Origin: Prunella strophiata
Lineage: Eukaryota > Chordata > Aves > Passeriformes > Prunellidae
NCBI GenBank assembly: GCA_036583965.1
Contig: JAZBQD010000034.1
Location: 10,852,040 to 10,916,039 of the forward strand
DNA: 64,000 bases
Reading direction: 5' to 3'
Under the pieces are notes generated by a model, which was not told the DNA's origin, made no database searches, and worked only from the letters and a program-made list of their open reading frames with translations. The position numbers and the translations under genes were made by a program. Positions 23,961-36,644 of the stretch are shown here, one piece after another; position 1 is the first letter of the stretch, and each line of letters starts with the position of its first letter.

Positions 23961-25083
23961 TCCCTGGGTCGGGATATTGGTTTGTCAGGCTAAGCCTGGC
24001 TGTCCAAGGATGTGACATTTACCAGTCTGCCTTGTAAAATCCATCATTTGTGTTTGGACATCCTCAAATGCCTGTGGGAGAACACAAGGTCAGCCATGAG
24101 GTTCACAGTTGTGCTTGCCCATGTCCAGCTGTTCAGCCCCCCCATGCTGGAGGGGCTTTCCCCCCTTTTTTTTGTATATCACAAACTGTTGCAGGGCTGT
24201 GGACCCCCACCAGAGCTACTGGGTTTTATATTGTGATAAGCCACAGCAGTTTAGTTCTCTTGTGAAAAGCATTGTTCAAGTGTGTTTAGGCTGAAGGAGC
24301 ATTTATAATTGTTTCATGTGGTCTGATTATGAATTTCATGTGTTGAAAACATACACTACTTTTTTTTCTTTTAAACACGCAACACATGGTGTGGAAGGTG
24401 GAAAGCTTTTGTCTTCAATGGTCCCACCCCAGTAGATAGGGGAAAAACTTAGTCTGGTGCTTGTGATGACTCTGGAGGTTCACTTTAGGTAGCTGTTCAG
24501 AGGTTTCCTTCTTGCTGGCTTGTTTTTAAAAGAGCCTTCAGGGAAAAACTGGATGCTGCTTCCTGAAACTGCACGCATGAACCATTAAAACAGAACAAAT
24601 GGGAAAAGGAGTACCAGCCATTCTACTAAATTTGGGCTTTGAAGTGAATACTTGCTTTATGGAAGTCTCTGCTTTTGTCAAACCCTGTGTTCTGTGTCTC
24701 TGCCTGTTTTCCCCACAGCACCATCTCATTTTCTGGTCTCTTTGCAGAGAGGAGGTTAGTGCCTTGTGTCACTGGGTTAGGGCAGTGTGCAATGGTCACA
24801 GCTTGCTACAAATTATGAACTTATTATTCAGAAGTTTACATTTTTGCAGGAAATTAGGATGAGGGAATAAGCAGAGAGGGAGAAGTGTCTCCAGGTGTTC
24901 AGTTTGTGGAAAGATGGCAACTGATGCAGGTGGGCTGGAGCACCTTGGCCAAGGTGGGACAGGACATTGATCCTGGAGGATTCTGGGCTTTGGTCTAATG
25001 CAAATCTAACGTGATTTACAGAAGCATAAACCTGACTCCTTCAAGACCTGTGAATTTTTTGCAGATTAGGCTGCACCATAAAT
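23961..25083. other. Non-coding stretch, nothing recognised
   Basis: Mixed sequence with a C-run (24137-24143) and short T-runs. A good splice-acceptor-like TTTTCCCCACAG ends at 24719 but no recognisable exon follows. Confidence 0.5.
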
Positions 25084-25340
25084 CCTGTGTTCAGTTTTGG
25101 GCCCCTCGCTACAAAAAACACATCGAGGTGCTGGAGGGAGATGGGAGGAAATGGCCCCAAGGTGTTCCAGGGGAGGTTCAGGCTGGGTACTAGGAAACAG
25201 TTCTTACACAGAGAGGGCTGTCATGCCCAGGGAGGTGATCAAAGGACATAGATGTGGCACATGGGGACATGGTTTAGTGGTGGAGCTGGCAGCACTGGGT
25301 TAATGGTTGGGCTCTGTGGTCTTGGAGGACTTTTCCAACA
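25084..25340 (+). mobile_element. CR1 LINE fragment with internal deletions
   Basis: The left part (CTGTGTTCAGTTTTGGGCCC, then CGAGGTGCTGGAGGGAG) and the right part (GGGGAGGTTCAGGCTGGGTA, GACATGGTTTAGTGGTGGAG, CTTTTCCAAC) match, in order, well-known CR1 blocks. Between them the usual block with the 'CTCAGGGGGGACCTTATTG' type sequence is missing. The normal 'CATCCCTGGAGGTATTTAAA' block between the GAGGTGAT and GATGTGGCAC segments is also missing. The copy is therefore 5'-truncated, with at least two internal losses, and its terminal ATTCTATGATTC tail is replaced by AT-rich sequence. It belongs to a different CR1 subfamily from the 8621 and 35661 copies. The deletion calls rest on remembered family pattern. 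Confidence 0.85.
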
Positions 25341-27600
25341 TCAATAATAACTGATTTTGGGTATAAATCTGAGTAAAGTTGGATCTGCTCTGCTGCATCT
25401 GTAATCTGAAGACTACAAGAATAGTCCTGGGAAGCTTTGGTGCTGCCAAGCTAGTCACGTGTTTTGGTATGCATTTAGGATATTTTAATCACTTACAATA
25501 ATTATCTTTTTTATGAGAAGGTTTTTTTTTTTAATAGGAAGGTAAGTTTTTTTGCAAAAAAACCTACACATCAGCAAAGTCCATGGAAGAATTGGTAGGT
25601 AATTCAAAACCCTGGCCTTGCTTTTGGTTGTTGAAGCTATTCTAATTGTATAAAAACATTTTGATTAACACAATCTCTGATTTTCAGATGGTTTTGGAAA
25701 GGAGCAAGCTTCTGTGGGAAGTGAGCTCTTCCGTGCTGCCTGAGCAGACCAAAGAACAGGGGAAATGGGGATTCTCTGGAAAAATACTCCTATGATTCAC
25801 TCAGACTCTGTAACTAATATGGGAACTAATATGGGAAGGGCTTAGTCTTCCTAAATTCCAGAGTGGTAACACCTGGTTTTAGTTTTTAAAGGAGCTCGTT
25901 GCCTGTGCTGCTCTATCAGCAGAGCATTACATTTTCCATTACTTTAGGCAAGAGTTTTAACATGTTTTTTTAGCAGATGTACTACTGTGAGTTTTTTCCA
26001 GCTTCTAAAAACACAAATATTCTGTTTTCTAGTAGAAGAGAGGACCAATTACACTCTACTTTTTTGTCTTGTAGCTCAATAGTGTGTACACATTCTTTTT
26101 CCAAGGAAAACTCAGAGCCAAAATATCAAGGAAAGAAGCACAAGTACAAGTCATCCCAAGTACAAATTGCTGCTGCTCTGTTGAATATTCCCACTCTGCA
26201 CACATGGAGAGACTATGCCCACTTTTGTAATTATGATCTGGTGCTTAGAATCTGCCTTAATCTATACATTGCACTTAATTATATATATATATATATATTT
26301 AAACTTATAAACATCTGAAATAACTCACCATTAGGCTTTGAATACAATTTGAGGGCACTCACCAAATCCAGAGACTGAATGCTGACAGCAGGAATCAATT
26401 ATGAAACCTAATATGAGATTAAAAGGTTCCTGAGTATATCTGTAATTGAATTGTACAAAATGCCTGATTTGTGCACTGGACACAGTGCACAAGAGACCAC
26501 AAGCCTAAATGAAGCAAATTATAATTCAATTATATAAATGCTTCCAGAGCAGTTCAAATCCCATCTTTAAGACCACTTAATGTGGAGAAAATGCTTTTGC
26601 TTTTTTCTGTTAGGATATAAAAAAATAAGCCCTTATCTGAAGAGTGTCCTCTGTACCACTTCTGGCATCAAATTTGAGTGTATAACCACACTGGCTACAG
26701 TGATGATGTTGGTCTGTAAAAGAGAAAGAAAATAGATGCTTTGTAGAGAAATTGGAGAAAATGATCATAATTTGTAGTGGTGAAAAACAGTCCACTGGAG
26801 TTATCTTGCAAGGTTGGCTCAAATTTTCCCATTTTCATGAGGCATTTATGAATTCAGTCCCCTTGCATAGCCTGTCACCAAGTAAGTCCAGCCTGACTTA
26901 AATTTAATTCAATCCAACTTGTGCTTATCCTGGGATATCTGTTTGTTTCCTCCCTTACAATCAATGCATGCTTGGCAGTTTGAGTGCTGCAATGTTTAAT
27001 TAACCCTCTCAGTTGCTTTGTTTAATTGCAGGAGAAATTTAGTCCTCACTAGATGTCCATGTATACATCTTACAGTAGCAAAGCAAAAAACCCCCTGATT
27101 TTTAACAACAATAATAACCTAAAATGTCAGAAATCTGTAAAATATGAAAGTTTCAAGTCACTTCTGCCTTTTATTTCTTATTTTTCCAGAGGGTGATATT
27201 GGAGTCAAACATTACCACCCCAACCAACAAGCAAGGGTATGGCTGTATCCAAAATTTGCAGAGAAATGATGAATAAGGTGTGAAATAAGTTGGGTTGGTG
27301 ATTGCAGGAGTCCAGAAAGCTTAGTTGGGATTGGTAGACTTGGCAAGTAACAGGAGAAATAGGAGCTTGTTTGCTTGACATAAGTTTGACACTCATTCTC
27401 ATTGTTTTCTAGCAGGTTACTTTTATTGGGGCTTTCTAAAATTTTTTTGTTTGTTTGCTTTTTTTTTTCTCTCCTAGTGGGGCAGATGAATGTAGCATTC
27501 CATCAGACTTCTGCAGAGCCAGCAGCAGGAATAAGTCTGGCAACAGTCAGGTTGTGCTTTCTTGTCCAGACTTCTCAGCTGTTTGGGCATCACTGTTACT
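25341..27600. other. Non-coding AT-rich stretch
   Basis: AT-rich sequence with T-runs near 25.5 kb and a short (AT)n at 26280-26299. A reading frame near 25977-26318 ends in the (AT)n repeat and has no domain. A polypyrimidine-AG sequence ends at 27478 (TTTCTCTCCTAG), but the downstream frames are not recognisable and no consistent donor follows. Confidence 0.5.
26280..26299. repeat. (AT)10 microsatellite
   Basis: About ten uninterrupted AT units embedded in AT-rich DNA. Confidence 0.9.
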
Positions 27601-27606
27601 CACTAA

Positions 27607-27684
<78 letters not shown>
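27607..27684. repeat. (AAT)26 perfect microsatellite
   Basis: Seventy-eight bases of uninterrupted AAT trinucleotides, 26 units, ending at GATACTTG. The length and purity suggest it is likely polymorphic. Translated frames across it read as poly-Ile on both strands and are artefacts. Confidence 0.97.
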
Positions 27685-27686
<2 letters not shown>

Positions 27687-30600
27687 TACTTGTGGGGCTG
27701 GGAGGGGTCTGGCTGCCAGGCATGCTGGCAGACTGTAGCCACTCAGTAAATACCACAGGAAATTGCTTAATGAGAGCAGATATAAGAATATCTCTGCCTC
27801 TAAAAAATTTTTGGCTTGGCTGCTCCTGGATAATGTGAATTAGGCTGTGTGCTTTGTGAGGCCCAGAGGGCAAAATTGGCATGACTTCCCTGCCTGTATT
27901 AGGAAATAATTGCAGCCTAGATAAGGGAGGGCAAGGATGCCTATTAATTTTAAGTGGAAGCAGTGAATGGGCTTGCTGGTTATTTCAATGTATCCTATGG
28001 AAAAACCTCTGTTCCTCCACCAGTGGTAGCATAAAACAGATTTATGCAATGGTTTGCCATGTTTTATCCTGTCTGGAAGAGCTCTGTCTTGGGGTGCTCC
28101 TGGTGCTCTCCTGGTCCAGGATGAACCCAATCATCCCAGATGAAAATCACTGATCTGAAACTTCTATTTCTAACCAATAAACTGCTGTGTAAGCAAAAGC
28201 AGGCTCAGAAATAGGTGCCACATGTAGATATTTACTGTAAATCCTCAGTGTTATCCAACAGAGGAGTGTTGAACACAGCAGTTACATAACTCTTGTGCAA
28301 GTTTTGGGTAGCTCTGGGTTACCTATCCAACAAGTTTAAATTGCTCTGTCATGTGCAGTCTTTAAGTATTTTCACTAAAAATCTTCTTCTGTATAATCTG
28401 TTGGTTTTAGGATGTGATGATGTAAATACTACTCCACAGATGTGCTCAGAGCAGCAGGTCAGATTTGCCTGTTTCAAAGTTGAGAGAGTTGTGCCAGAGA
28501 TGAGTTGTGCTTGGTGCATTTAAGGCAAATTTCCTGATGTTTGATAGTTCTGGTGCTTGTGATAGGCACTTCTCAATGTTAAATGTCTTGCTCATTTTAG
28601 TTTCTTTGAAAATTCTTTAGTCTGAAAGACTTTGTGATGAATTGCCAAAGTTCACATTTCAAATTACATTCCTTCTGGGCTAAATAAAAGAATAAATGAG
28701 CATCAGGCTGCTTGTGTATTTCTTGTTCACTTTGTTATTTTCTGCTTTCAGAAGAAGTGGGTTTTTTTTTAACTTGTGAAGTGAAATGAAATGTGCTCTT
28801 TTGCCAAACTAATGTATGTTCAAATTTACTGGAGAGCAAAGCTCAGCTCTGGGACAGGCTAATGGAGGTATTAAAGCACAATGACTGATCCTTCCCTGAC
28901 TTCAGTTCAAGGTGCCATCCATGGAAGCTATTGTAAAGAGTAAATTAAGATCCATCCAAATGGTTCTATAATTATCTTTTCTTTCTGGCTGGATTCTGTT
29001 CCTTCAAGCAGACAGTTTTTCTCAACCTGTAACCCCAGCTCTCTGCTGGTCTTTTCTCTGGCAACAGCTGCATGAATTAGGGAAGCTCTTTGGTTCTCCC
29101 CTGACTTGTCACATCACCTTTCTCTCATTCCCCAAGACCATGGGGGTTTATTTTGGTCCCTTGTGTTTCCTCCTAACACCCACTTGGGGGGGGACAGTGG
29201 AAGACCTGTGGGATTTGAGTTTATTAAGGCACCCTGCACCAGTATGGGCAACACCAGTGTGCTTGAAGTGCCTTGAAAGTACAATTACTGGGCATGAATT
29301 TTTGTGGTCAGGCTGAAGGAGTCACATTGTTCTTGAGTGTACTTTAAGACCAAATCCCCCAGTTTGCTGAATCTACCAGCAGCACATCTGCAGAGAGCAG
29401 GAGCTGCCCTGTGTGCTGGTGGGCAGCTTCCTGCAAAACCTCCCTTTGGAGTTGTTAAGATCTGCCATGAGCTGAGAGCTCAACCCTACATTTCACATAA
29501 ATCTTTTGTGGTCCAGCAGGGAAAACGATAAGTTCCTTCTGGTCTGAAAAAACTTGCTCCTAAACTGCTCTTCTATTAGTCTTGGCCCACTCTTTCAGAG
29601 AAATAATCCCATACTAAAAACAAGATCTTTATTTCTTGGAGCTCTGTTTCTTTCTGCTTTCCTGAATTTCTTCTTCTAGTTTCTCTTTCCAATCTCTCCT
29701 TCCAATTTCTCTTTCCTGAATCTTCCCCTTCCAGTATGGTCCAACCAGGCAAGAGATTCTGTAAATCCACAAGGAATTAAGATTTCTTGTTTCCTTTTAA
29801 AAAACACTTCTCCCCTTTCTATGCTTAAACTACCTCAGTTTAACTATTTATGACAGTAGGTGCAAATTCATGGGCTTTGTTTTCTTAGCTTGAGTCTGTT
29901 TTCTTTTATGAATTTTGGTTCCTCAGCTCTGCTGAACTGAACATCATCTTTAACCATCAGTAAAACTCCCAGTGCAGAACACAATGCATGCCTCTTTTGA
30001 ACTTCTTGAATTATAGGAACTTCAGTTATTGTTTGGGAGTTTTTTTAGCCTAAAATTAAGGGTTTTTTTGCTAACCTCATTTCTTGAATGGTTAATTAAA
30101 AAACCAAAACAAAACAACTCCAAAAGCCAAAAGAAATAACAAAACTATGAATGAGCAAATTTAGGAAATGGCCCTAAAATACCTTTTGGCAAACTTCCTG
30201 AGCAGGCATCTTGCCATACTTGTCTTTGGAGATGCAGGAAGTTTAATCCTCTAGAGCTGATCAAATTTGCAGAACTTTGAACTTTTAGCAGCTTGGGTTT
30301 TTTGTGGTAAATAACTGGCTTGAAACCAACTGTGTGTCTCCTTGGTCCTTTTTTGGGCTAAAAGGAAGCAAATTTATCCAGCCCAGAATGGATGCTGCTG
30401 ATCTTGGCTGCCCCAGCTGTGTTGTAGGGTTGCTCTGGGGTGGTTTTACAGCTGTTTCTTGAGATTTTGACTTGTATCATGTGAGGGTGTGTGGTTTAAT
30501 GTGATACAGCAGGCAGTGGAGGTTGAGCTGGTGACTCTGGAAGTGACAGAAAAGTCAAGGCACAGGACACAGGTGCACCCTGCACCAGGATCAGCCCTGT

Positions 30601-31041
30601 GTGAGGGGCTTGAGGTCTGGGAAGGGGATGGTGGATGGGCTTGGTTATTTTTCCCAAACCCTGAAACCCTGCCCTGTGCAGGCTGAACTCCTACAGAGCT
30701 GGGTGGTTTGGGGAGGTGAGGACTGGGATGAAGCATCAAGGTTTGGCTCAGTGCAGCTCAGTGCTGGGGCTGCACTCTGGATTTGCTTCTGTGTGCAGGA
30801 GTGGTGGCTTTCATCTAAACAGAGATGCCTGAGCAATTCAATATGTATATTTTTGTTTGTATAGCAGATCACCTATTCCCAGTACTGGCCCTCTGAAATC
30901 TTTCCCTCTGCACCTTCTGCCATTTCAGAGCAGGGAAGGCAGCACATGCACTATTTTGTCTTTTCTTTAGAGCATGTGAGGAAGTCAGAAGGGGACAGGA
31001 AGATCATCACTCCCTGTGGTGTGAATTTCTTGGTACAAGAG
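27685..31041. other. Non-coding stretch, no gene recognised
   Basis: Mixed to AT-rich sequence. Short G-run (eight G near 29188-29195) and AT-rich blocks near 30.0-30.15 kb. No transposon, exon or RNA gene recognised. Confidence 0.55.
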
Positions 31042-31325
31042 CTTCCCCTTCTTTCCTTCTTTCCCCTTTCCCCCCCCCTTTCCCCCCTTTGCCCCCTTCC
31101 GCCCTTTCCCCGTTTCCCCTTTCCCGCCTTTCCCTCCCCTTCCCCTTTCCCCCTTTCCCCCTTTCCCCTTTCCCCCTTTCCCCTTTCCCCTTCCCCCTTT
31201 GTCCCCCTTCCCCCTTTCCCCCCCTTTCCCTCCCCCTTTCCCCCTTTCCCTCTTCCTTCTTTCCTTCTCTCTTCTCTTCTCTTTCCTTCTTTCCTTCTCT
31301 CTTCCTTTTCTTTTTTTTTTCTTTA
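31042..31325. repeat. 284-bp polypyrimidine tract with CCCCTTT-like units
   Basis: The plus strand is almost entirely C and T over about 284 bases, interrupted by only five G (near 31091, 31101, 31112, 31126 and 31201) and no A. The left two thirds is built of variable CCCCTTT / CCCCCTTT units, the right third of TTCC/TTCTC units ending in a T-run. On the minus strand this gives dozens of GGG-to-GGGGG runs spaced by AAA, so quadruplex formation is possible. The homopurine-homopyrimidine mirror character also permits triplex (H-DNA), and the C-rich strand could form i-motifs. Long reading frames crossing it on either strand are translated repeat. Confidence 0.97.
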
Positions 31326-34300
31326 ATTTCCAGCAAAGAGTAAGCTATAAAATGGGTGCTGCTGAATGCTGACTTCAGCTGTAAATTTCTTCCAGAAGGT
31401 AATTATTTTATTTTTAAGAAATGGTAGTTTTGTGTAAGTGAGCAATAATTCCTCCCAGAGACCTGTCTGTAGTAGGATAAGAGGATGTGCAAGAAAATGA
31501 GGCAAACCAGACCCTGACCTGCTTCTTTTTATCTGGTTGCTGTCAACTCAACTGATCTTGATTGTTGACTTCTGCGTTCCTGAAGTTTACTTGTTTATCT
31601 GAGCAGAGGCCAAATCAAACAGCCACAAAATGTGCCTTTAATCTGCAGTGATAAAGAATACCTTGGAGAGGAAATTACATTGTAATGCTGGGAGAAGAGG
31701 CATAACTGGAGACAAATGCATGTGAAAGCACTGCTCTGCTTTTTTAGAAACAGTTTTTTCCCACCACATTTTTCTCCTGAAAGAAGAAAAATGAGGGAGG
31801 GCAGGGGAGCTGTGGGGAATGGCAGGTTCCTGCTTGTTGTTTTGGAAGGAAATTGCAAAATATTAATTAGCAAAGATAACATTTGAGGGGGAATTAAGAA
31901 TTGTTATTTTGAGACATTAGTTTCTTTCCTAAATGCTTTGATGACATAGCTGTGATACTGCCTTTATTTAATAAGAATATTTAACTTTGTCTTACTTAAT
32001 ATAATATGTGTTAATTGTCTTAATACTTTCTGTTCTTTCTCCATATTTCAAAATCTTGGCTGGGAGTGAATTATTTTGGGATTTTCTGGCCTGCCTGGCT
32101 CTCTGGATTTAGCCCTGATTGTCAGGCCTTTGAGGAAGGGATCATATTTCATTATGTGTGGACTATCTAGCCCAGAGGTTTCCCTTCTCCCAGTTGGAAT
32201 TGCAGATGCCCATATGTTCAGAAGTATTCTGCTTTTTAAATAAAAATAATTCTGAATAAATTTTGCCATGGGTTTGTTTCCCCTCCTTCAATCAATGGGT
32301 TCTCTAAAACCTGGTTTGTGTTTTCTTATTTTCTGGTGCTCATAACTCCGACTTAACGTTGCTTAAAGTTTTAGAAGGAAAACTGCCTTTGGGCTTTGAC
32401 AGTGCCTGGAAAACTTTAGTCCTTTGCAAAATTTGTTTAATGAAGCTATTTGCAGCTGAAAAAGGGGATTGAATTGGAAATGCCATCTAGTCCTACTGCT
32501 CTCTGCTGTAACCTATGCCTGCACACATGTAATACCTCATATCTTTAGCATAACCTCCTGCCTTACTGACTTGCTTATCTCTGTGTGAAATTCCTGCTTA
32601 AATATTTTCAGGGAACAAGTTTAAATAAACGATGGGTAATTGCTTTCCCTCATTCCTTACAGCTTTTGGCACTTCTAGACTTTTCAGTGTTTTTATGAGG
32701 AGTTTTAGCCTCATGCTTTAAATTGGTAACCTGAGAAGAAAGGCAGTGTATACTTCATTTAAGTGAAATCAGAGCATTTTAATTAAGCCATTTCTTGGGC
32801 TGTGATGGGGGCTGACAGAGATGCAGAGCACAGCCAGCCATAGGTAAAGCCAATTATGCAGATCTTTGCTTTTCCCTTCTCTCCCTGCACTGTACATCAG
32901 CCCAGTGTTGATGCTGGTAGTGTATCCCCAGATTCTGGCCTGCTTCTGGTTTTTGTTTCAGTGAATTTTTCACTGTGTTTGGTTTGTACAAACTACTTGA
33001 TGTGTTACTCTGCTCTTTTGGGTTCATATGCAGCCTACAAGTCTGAGAAAAGTAGCTGTTCCCTAAAGAAAACCCTCATATTATGTTACCAAGTACTGTG
33101 AACCAAAGCTGGCTTTGGAAACAGACCATAAAACACAGCTCTGGTGGCTCTAATCCCTGGTTTAGGATGGGGTGGAAACTGGTTTCCTGTGCTGTACTGG
33201 GCAGTGCTTTCCCTGGGGACATTATCTGATGGCTAAGAAGATAATTTGGTATTTCAAACCTGCTCAGCTGAATTTGGTTGATATTTCACTCTCCCTGGGA
33301 GTTTGGCACATGGAGCCAGAGCTGTATCACAGCCCCAAACTTCTGTGGGGGTCTGAGAGGAAAATGTCATCCCTCCCCTTGTTGCTTTTGAGTAATAAAT
33401 TCCCATAGTGACTTATGTATTTCATCTCCTCTGACTCCTTAAACAGAATGAATTACATGTTTAGTGGTATTTTGTAGCCAGGAAAGGGAAGGAGACACAC
33501 AGATTCCCTAATTTGTAGCCTTTGGTGTATTTTTGTTGAGTTTTTGGAGGATTGGAAATGAATATGCAGTTGTCCTCTTTAATCTAGATCTTGTGACACA
33601 TTGCAGATTAAATACCATAACTCAGAGCTTAATGTTGCCTGAACATGACAGTTCCAGCCATAAGAAATCAATCATCTTGCAATACAGCCTTGCAGCACAT
33701 AAAATGCCCCAGCAATTACATTCACATGCATTGCTTGGACTCACATATTTTAAAAAGTTGCTATTTCTGTACTCTGTTGGAAATGGAGGCATCAGAAAGG
33801 AGGAACTGGTTGCACCAGTACTTTGTGTTAACACAGAAAATGTATTAATACTTGATTAAGTACAAAGTCCCTCATGTCTGGCCTCAAGATGTATGTTTGA
33901 CTGACCAGTATATGTTCATTTTTTGACACTGAAGCTGGGAGTGGCACATGTAACTAAACATAAGGAAATGTTCAAGGAAACTCTTTTAATGAAAATAGTG
34001 AAGAGTCTTGCACAATTACTATGATCAGTAAGGATATAAAATGATGGCATTTAAGGTACTTGCACTCTGAATGGACTGCCCACACTGGACTTTGTAAATG
34101 GTCTTTTAATTTAATCCAGAATTGTGAGAGTTGTCTGTAAACAAGCAGGGGAATAGAAAAAATTCTCTTCTTACACAAGAGTAGTTGAAGGTTGAGGACA
34201 AAGCCATGTGAAAAGCTGGTTCTCTCAGTGCTACAGCTCTTTTTTGGGTTTGTTTTGGTCAATAAAAAGACCAGGACTGCACTGCTGAAAGCTCAGAGTG

Positions 34301-35660
34301 AACATGGAAGAGTGGGCACTATTCTCTGAACTGGCACTGTCACTGAAGTTTGTATGGTGTGTTCTGTGGCAGAGGGAGGGCTGCAATAAAAACCTGTGGC
34401 TGGGCTCTCATTTTACATACTGAGAGAGGAACCACATCTACAACTTGATAAAAGGAAATATAGAAAAGCTTTTTGTGTTCTAGCTCATGAATAAGCACAG
34501 GGTTGAGTTTAGTGCTTTAAGATCTGTTTGGATTCATGTCTCTTGCCCTGTTGATTTAAAATGTGGTTTTAAGGTATATGGGTTCAGATTGTGCTATTGC
34601 TGATGTGTTTACCTAAAGAAATTTCTCTTGTTGAGGAGCTTAAAATTTAATAGTTTGAGCAAGTAAAAATTTTTGAACTGGACAGTTGTGGTTTTGTCCC
34701 AGTCTGAAATGACAGTTTACAACTTGATGAGCACAAGTGCTGCAGAGCTGAAGTCTTTCTGTCCCCCAACAGCTTTTTTTTTTCTGCCAAAGTCACTTTG
34801 ACCCCACCTTTTATTCTGTTTTGGGAATTAGTCATTGCATCCTTCTGTTTCTAATCAACCTAATTGGTAAAAAAAGAAAATTAAAGAAAATCTGAGACTT
34901 GTACCACTCATTCTGCTGATCACAGTTGTGGTGTCTGGTTTGACGTAGGTACTCAGCTGTTCTTGCTGGTTTTCTCTGCAGTAGTTTTTTTAATGTTAGA
35001 AAAGAGGGGTTTTTATTTGATTGTGAGCACCATCCAAACCAGTCAAATATGGCATTACACCCCAGTCTCTCTGGTGATTGGGACTGAATTAGGTTGCCAA
35101 GGCAGGATGAAACCCTGGCACCTGGCAGAACTTAAAAGGGGGGCAAATGTCCAGCTCATTGCTGGTGGCAAGGACTTGGGCTGCAATCAGGACCATGAAA
35201 CACTTCCCTTACTCACTCAACTGGATGCTTGCCATTAAAAACATTTTGGTGTAAAATGTGCTGAATTCTGACATGTGGGCAGTGGCATTGGTGCCATCAG
35301 CCACAGAGAGACTGGAGCCACAGGCAGTGGTGTTGGGCTGCATTCACATCTCTTTAATCAGACTGGGTGTTGTAAAACCATTTTGGGCAACCAGAAGAGC
35401 TCAAGTTCTCAAGAGGGTCCCTGAGGGAGTTCTTTCTGGCCAACTCAGTCAGTTTAAATGCACTGCATTTTGTGCTTGTCATTACCAGGACAGCCTAATT
35501 ACTGCATTGGTGACAGCCAAAGTCTGCTGAAAGAAACAGCAGATACCAAACCCAGCCTGAGCTGCTGAACTGAGCAAGGCTCCCTCACCAAAGTGGCTTG
35601 ACCACAAAGGATAAAACCAAGTGGCTAAAAACCCTGCAGGTCAGTGTGTAGGGACCACAT
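31326..35660. other. Non-coding stretch, nothing recognised
   Basis: Largely AT-rich sequence with no gene, transposon or RNA gene recognised. A good splice-acceptor-like TTTTCTCTGCAG ends at 34980, but the downstream frame (about 35 codons, no recognisable content) is not enough for an exon call. Confidence 0.55.
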
Positions 35661-35817
35661 CTGAGGCAGTGAATGGCCCATCCCTGGAAATACTCAAGGC
35701 CAGGTTGGACTGGACTCTGAACAACTTGATCTAGTGGAAGATGTCCCTGCCCATGGCAGGGGTTGGACTGCATGACCTTTAATGGTCCCTTCCCACCCAA
35801 ACCATTCTGTGATTCCA
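35661..35817 (+). mobile_element. CR1 LINE, 3' end fragment
   Basis: Plus-oriented CR1 3' end. It runs through 'GGCCCATCCCTGGAAATACT', 'CAAGGCCAGGTTGGACTGGA', 'CTTGATCTAGTGGAAGATGT', 'CCCTGCCCATGGCAGGGGTT', 'AATGGTCCCTTCCCACCCAA' and ends in CCATTCTGTGATTCC. It is 5'-truncated close to 35660 and carries no coding sequence. Compared with the copy at 8621 the blocks follow the same order but the bases differ, so the two are independent insertions of related elements. Confidence 0.95.
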
Positions 35818-36621
35818 TCTCCAGCTCCTGCCTTGGCAACACTGATCAGGGATTTTGATAACAAAAGACTTCCATGAGGTAATTAGCACTGTGCTTTCAC
35901 AGACTTTGAGTGGACAATTTCTTGTCCTGTGGTCATGGGGACAAATGTGGTCTCTGTGTGACTCACAAGACACAGGTGATGCTCATGGTGCACCAGCAAT
36001 GTGTTTGCAGGGCTCAGACATTTGATAATCTTTCCATTGCATCCATAGGGGTGCTTATGAAAGACAGACCTGCTTTTGAACATGCAGTTTCCATCCTGCA
36101 GAGACCTCCCCTCCCCAGTCAGTCACTGCTGCAGCCATGCTGCTGCTTGTACCACCAGCTCTTCACTCAAGTGGCTCAATAGCCTGAGTCCAAAGTGGTT
36201 TCTCTTTGCAGCCCCAATGTTTTTGGTGTAAAACAGTTGATGTGATGTTGAATGATTGGTGCTCTGGGTGGCCATAAGGTGCTGTTTCTGTTCTGTCAGA
36301 GCAGTGCAATAACACATCCTGTAAAGCATGGAAAGGGGGTGTGAGAAATGCAGCTCTGCCAGTTCTAAAGCTGAATGGAAGGCTGGAGTGCATTTGGATC
36401 CAGGTTAGCAAATAACTGGCAAGCCAATAGAGCTGATGCATTTTTGCTGCAGGAAATTCCTCTGGAACATCGTGGAATTGCTGAAAATAGCATCAAGATG
36501 AGCAAGTTTCCCAGGTGATGTGGGGGGATAACAAGAAAATCCTTGAAGAGAAAGAAGCTGTTGGGAAGGGGTGATTCCACAAAATTTTGTGGGTTTGTGT
36601 TTTTAAAGAAGACAAAGTGGG

Positions 36622-36644
36622 AAAAAAAAAAAAAAAAAAAAAAA
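36622..36644. repeat. Poly-A tract (23)
   Basis: Twenty-three consecutive A. No retroposed gene or SINE body is recognisable upstream, so it cannot be assigned to a retroposition event. Confidence 0.95.

Noticed and set aside
27479..27610. Possible exon after TTTTCTCTCCTAG
   Set aside because: Two frames open with unfamiliar peptides, no donor before the AAT microsatellite, and the polypyrimidine stretch is probably incidental T-rich sequence.
27455..27882. Frames with long isoleucine runs on both strands
   Set aside because: They are translations of the (AAT)26 microsatellite.
30946..31343. Pro/Phe/Ser-rich and Lys/Glu/Gly-rich frames
   Set aside because: They are translations of the polypyrimidine tract on its two strands.
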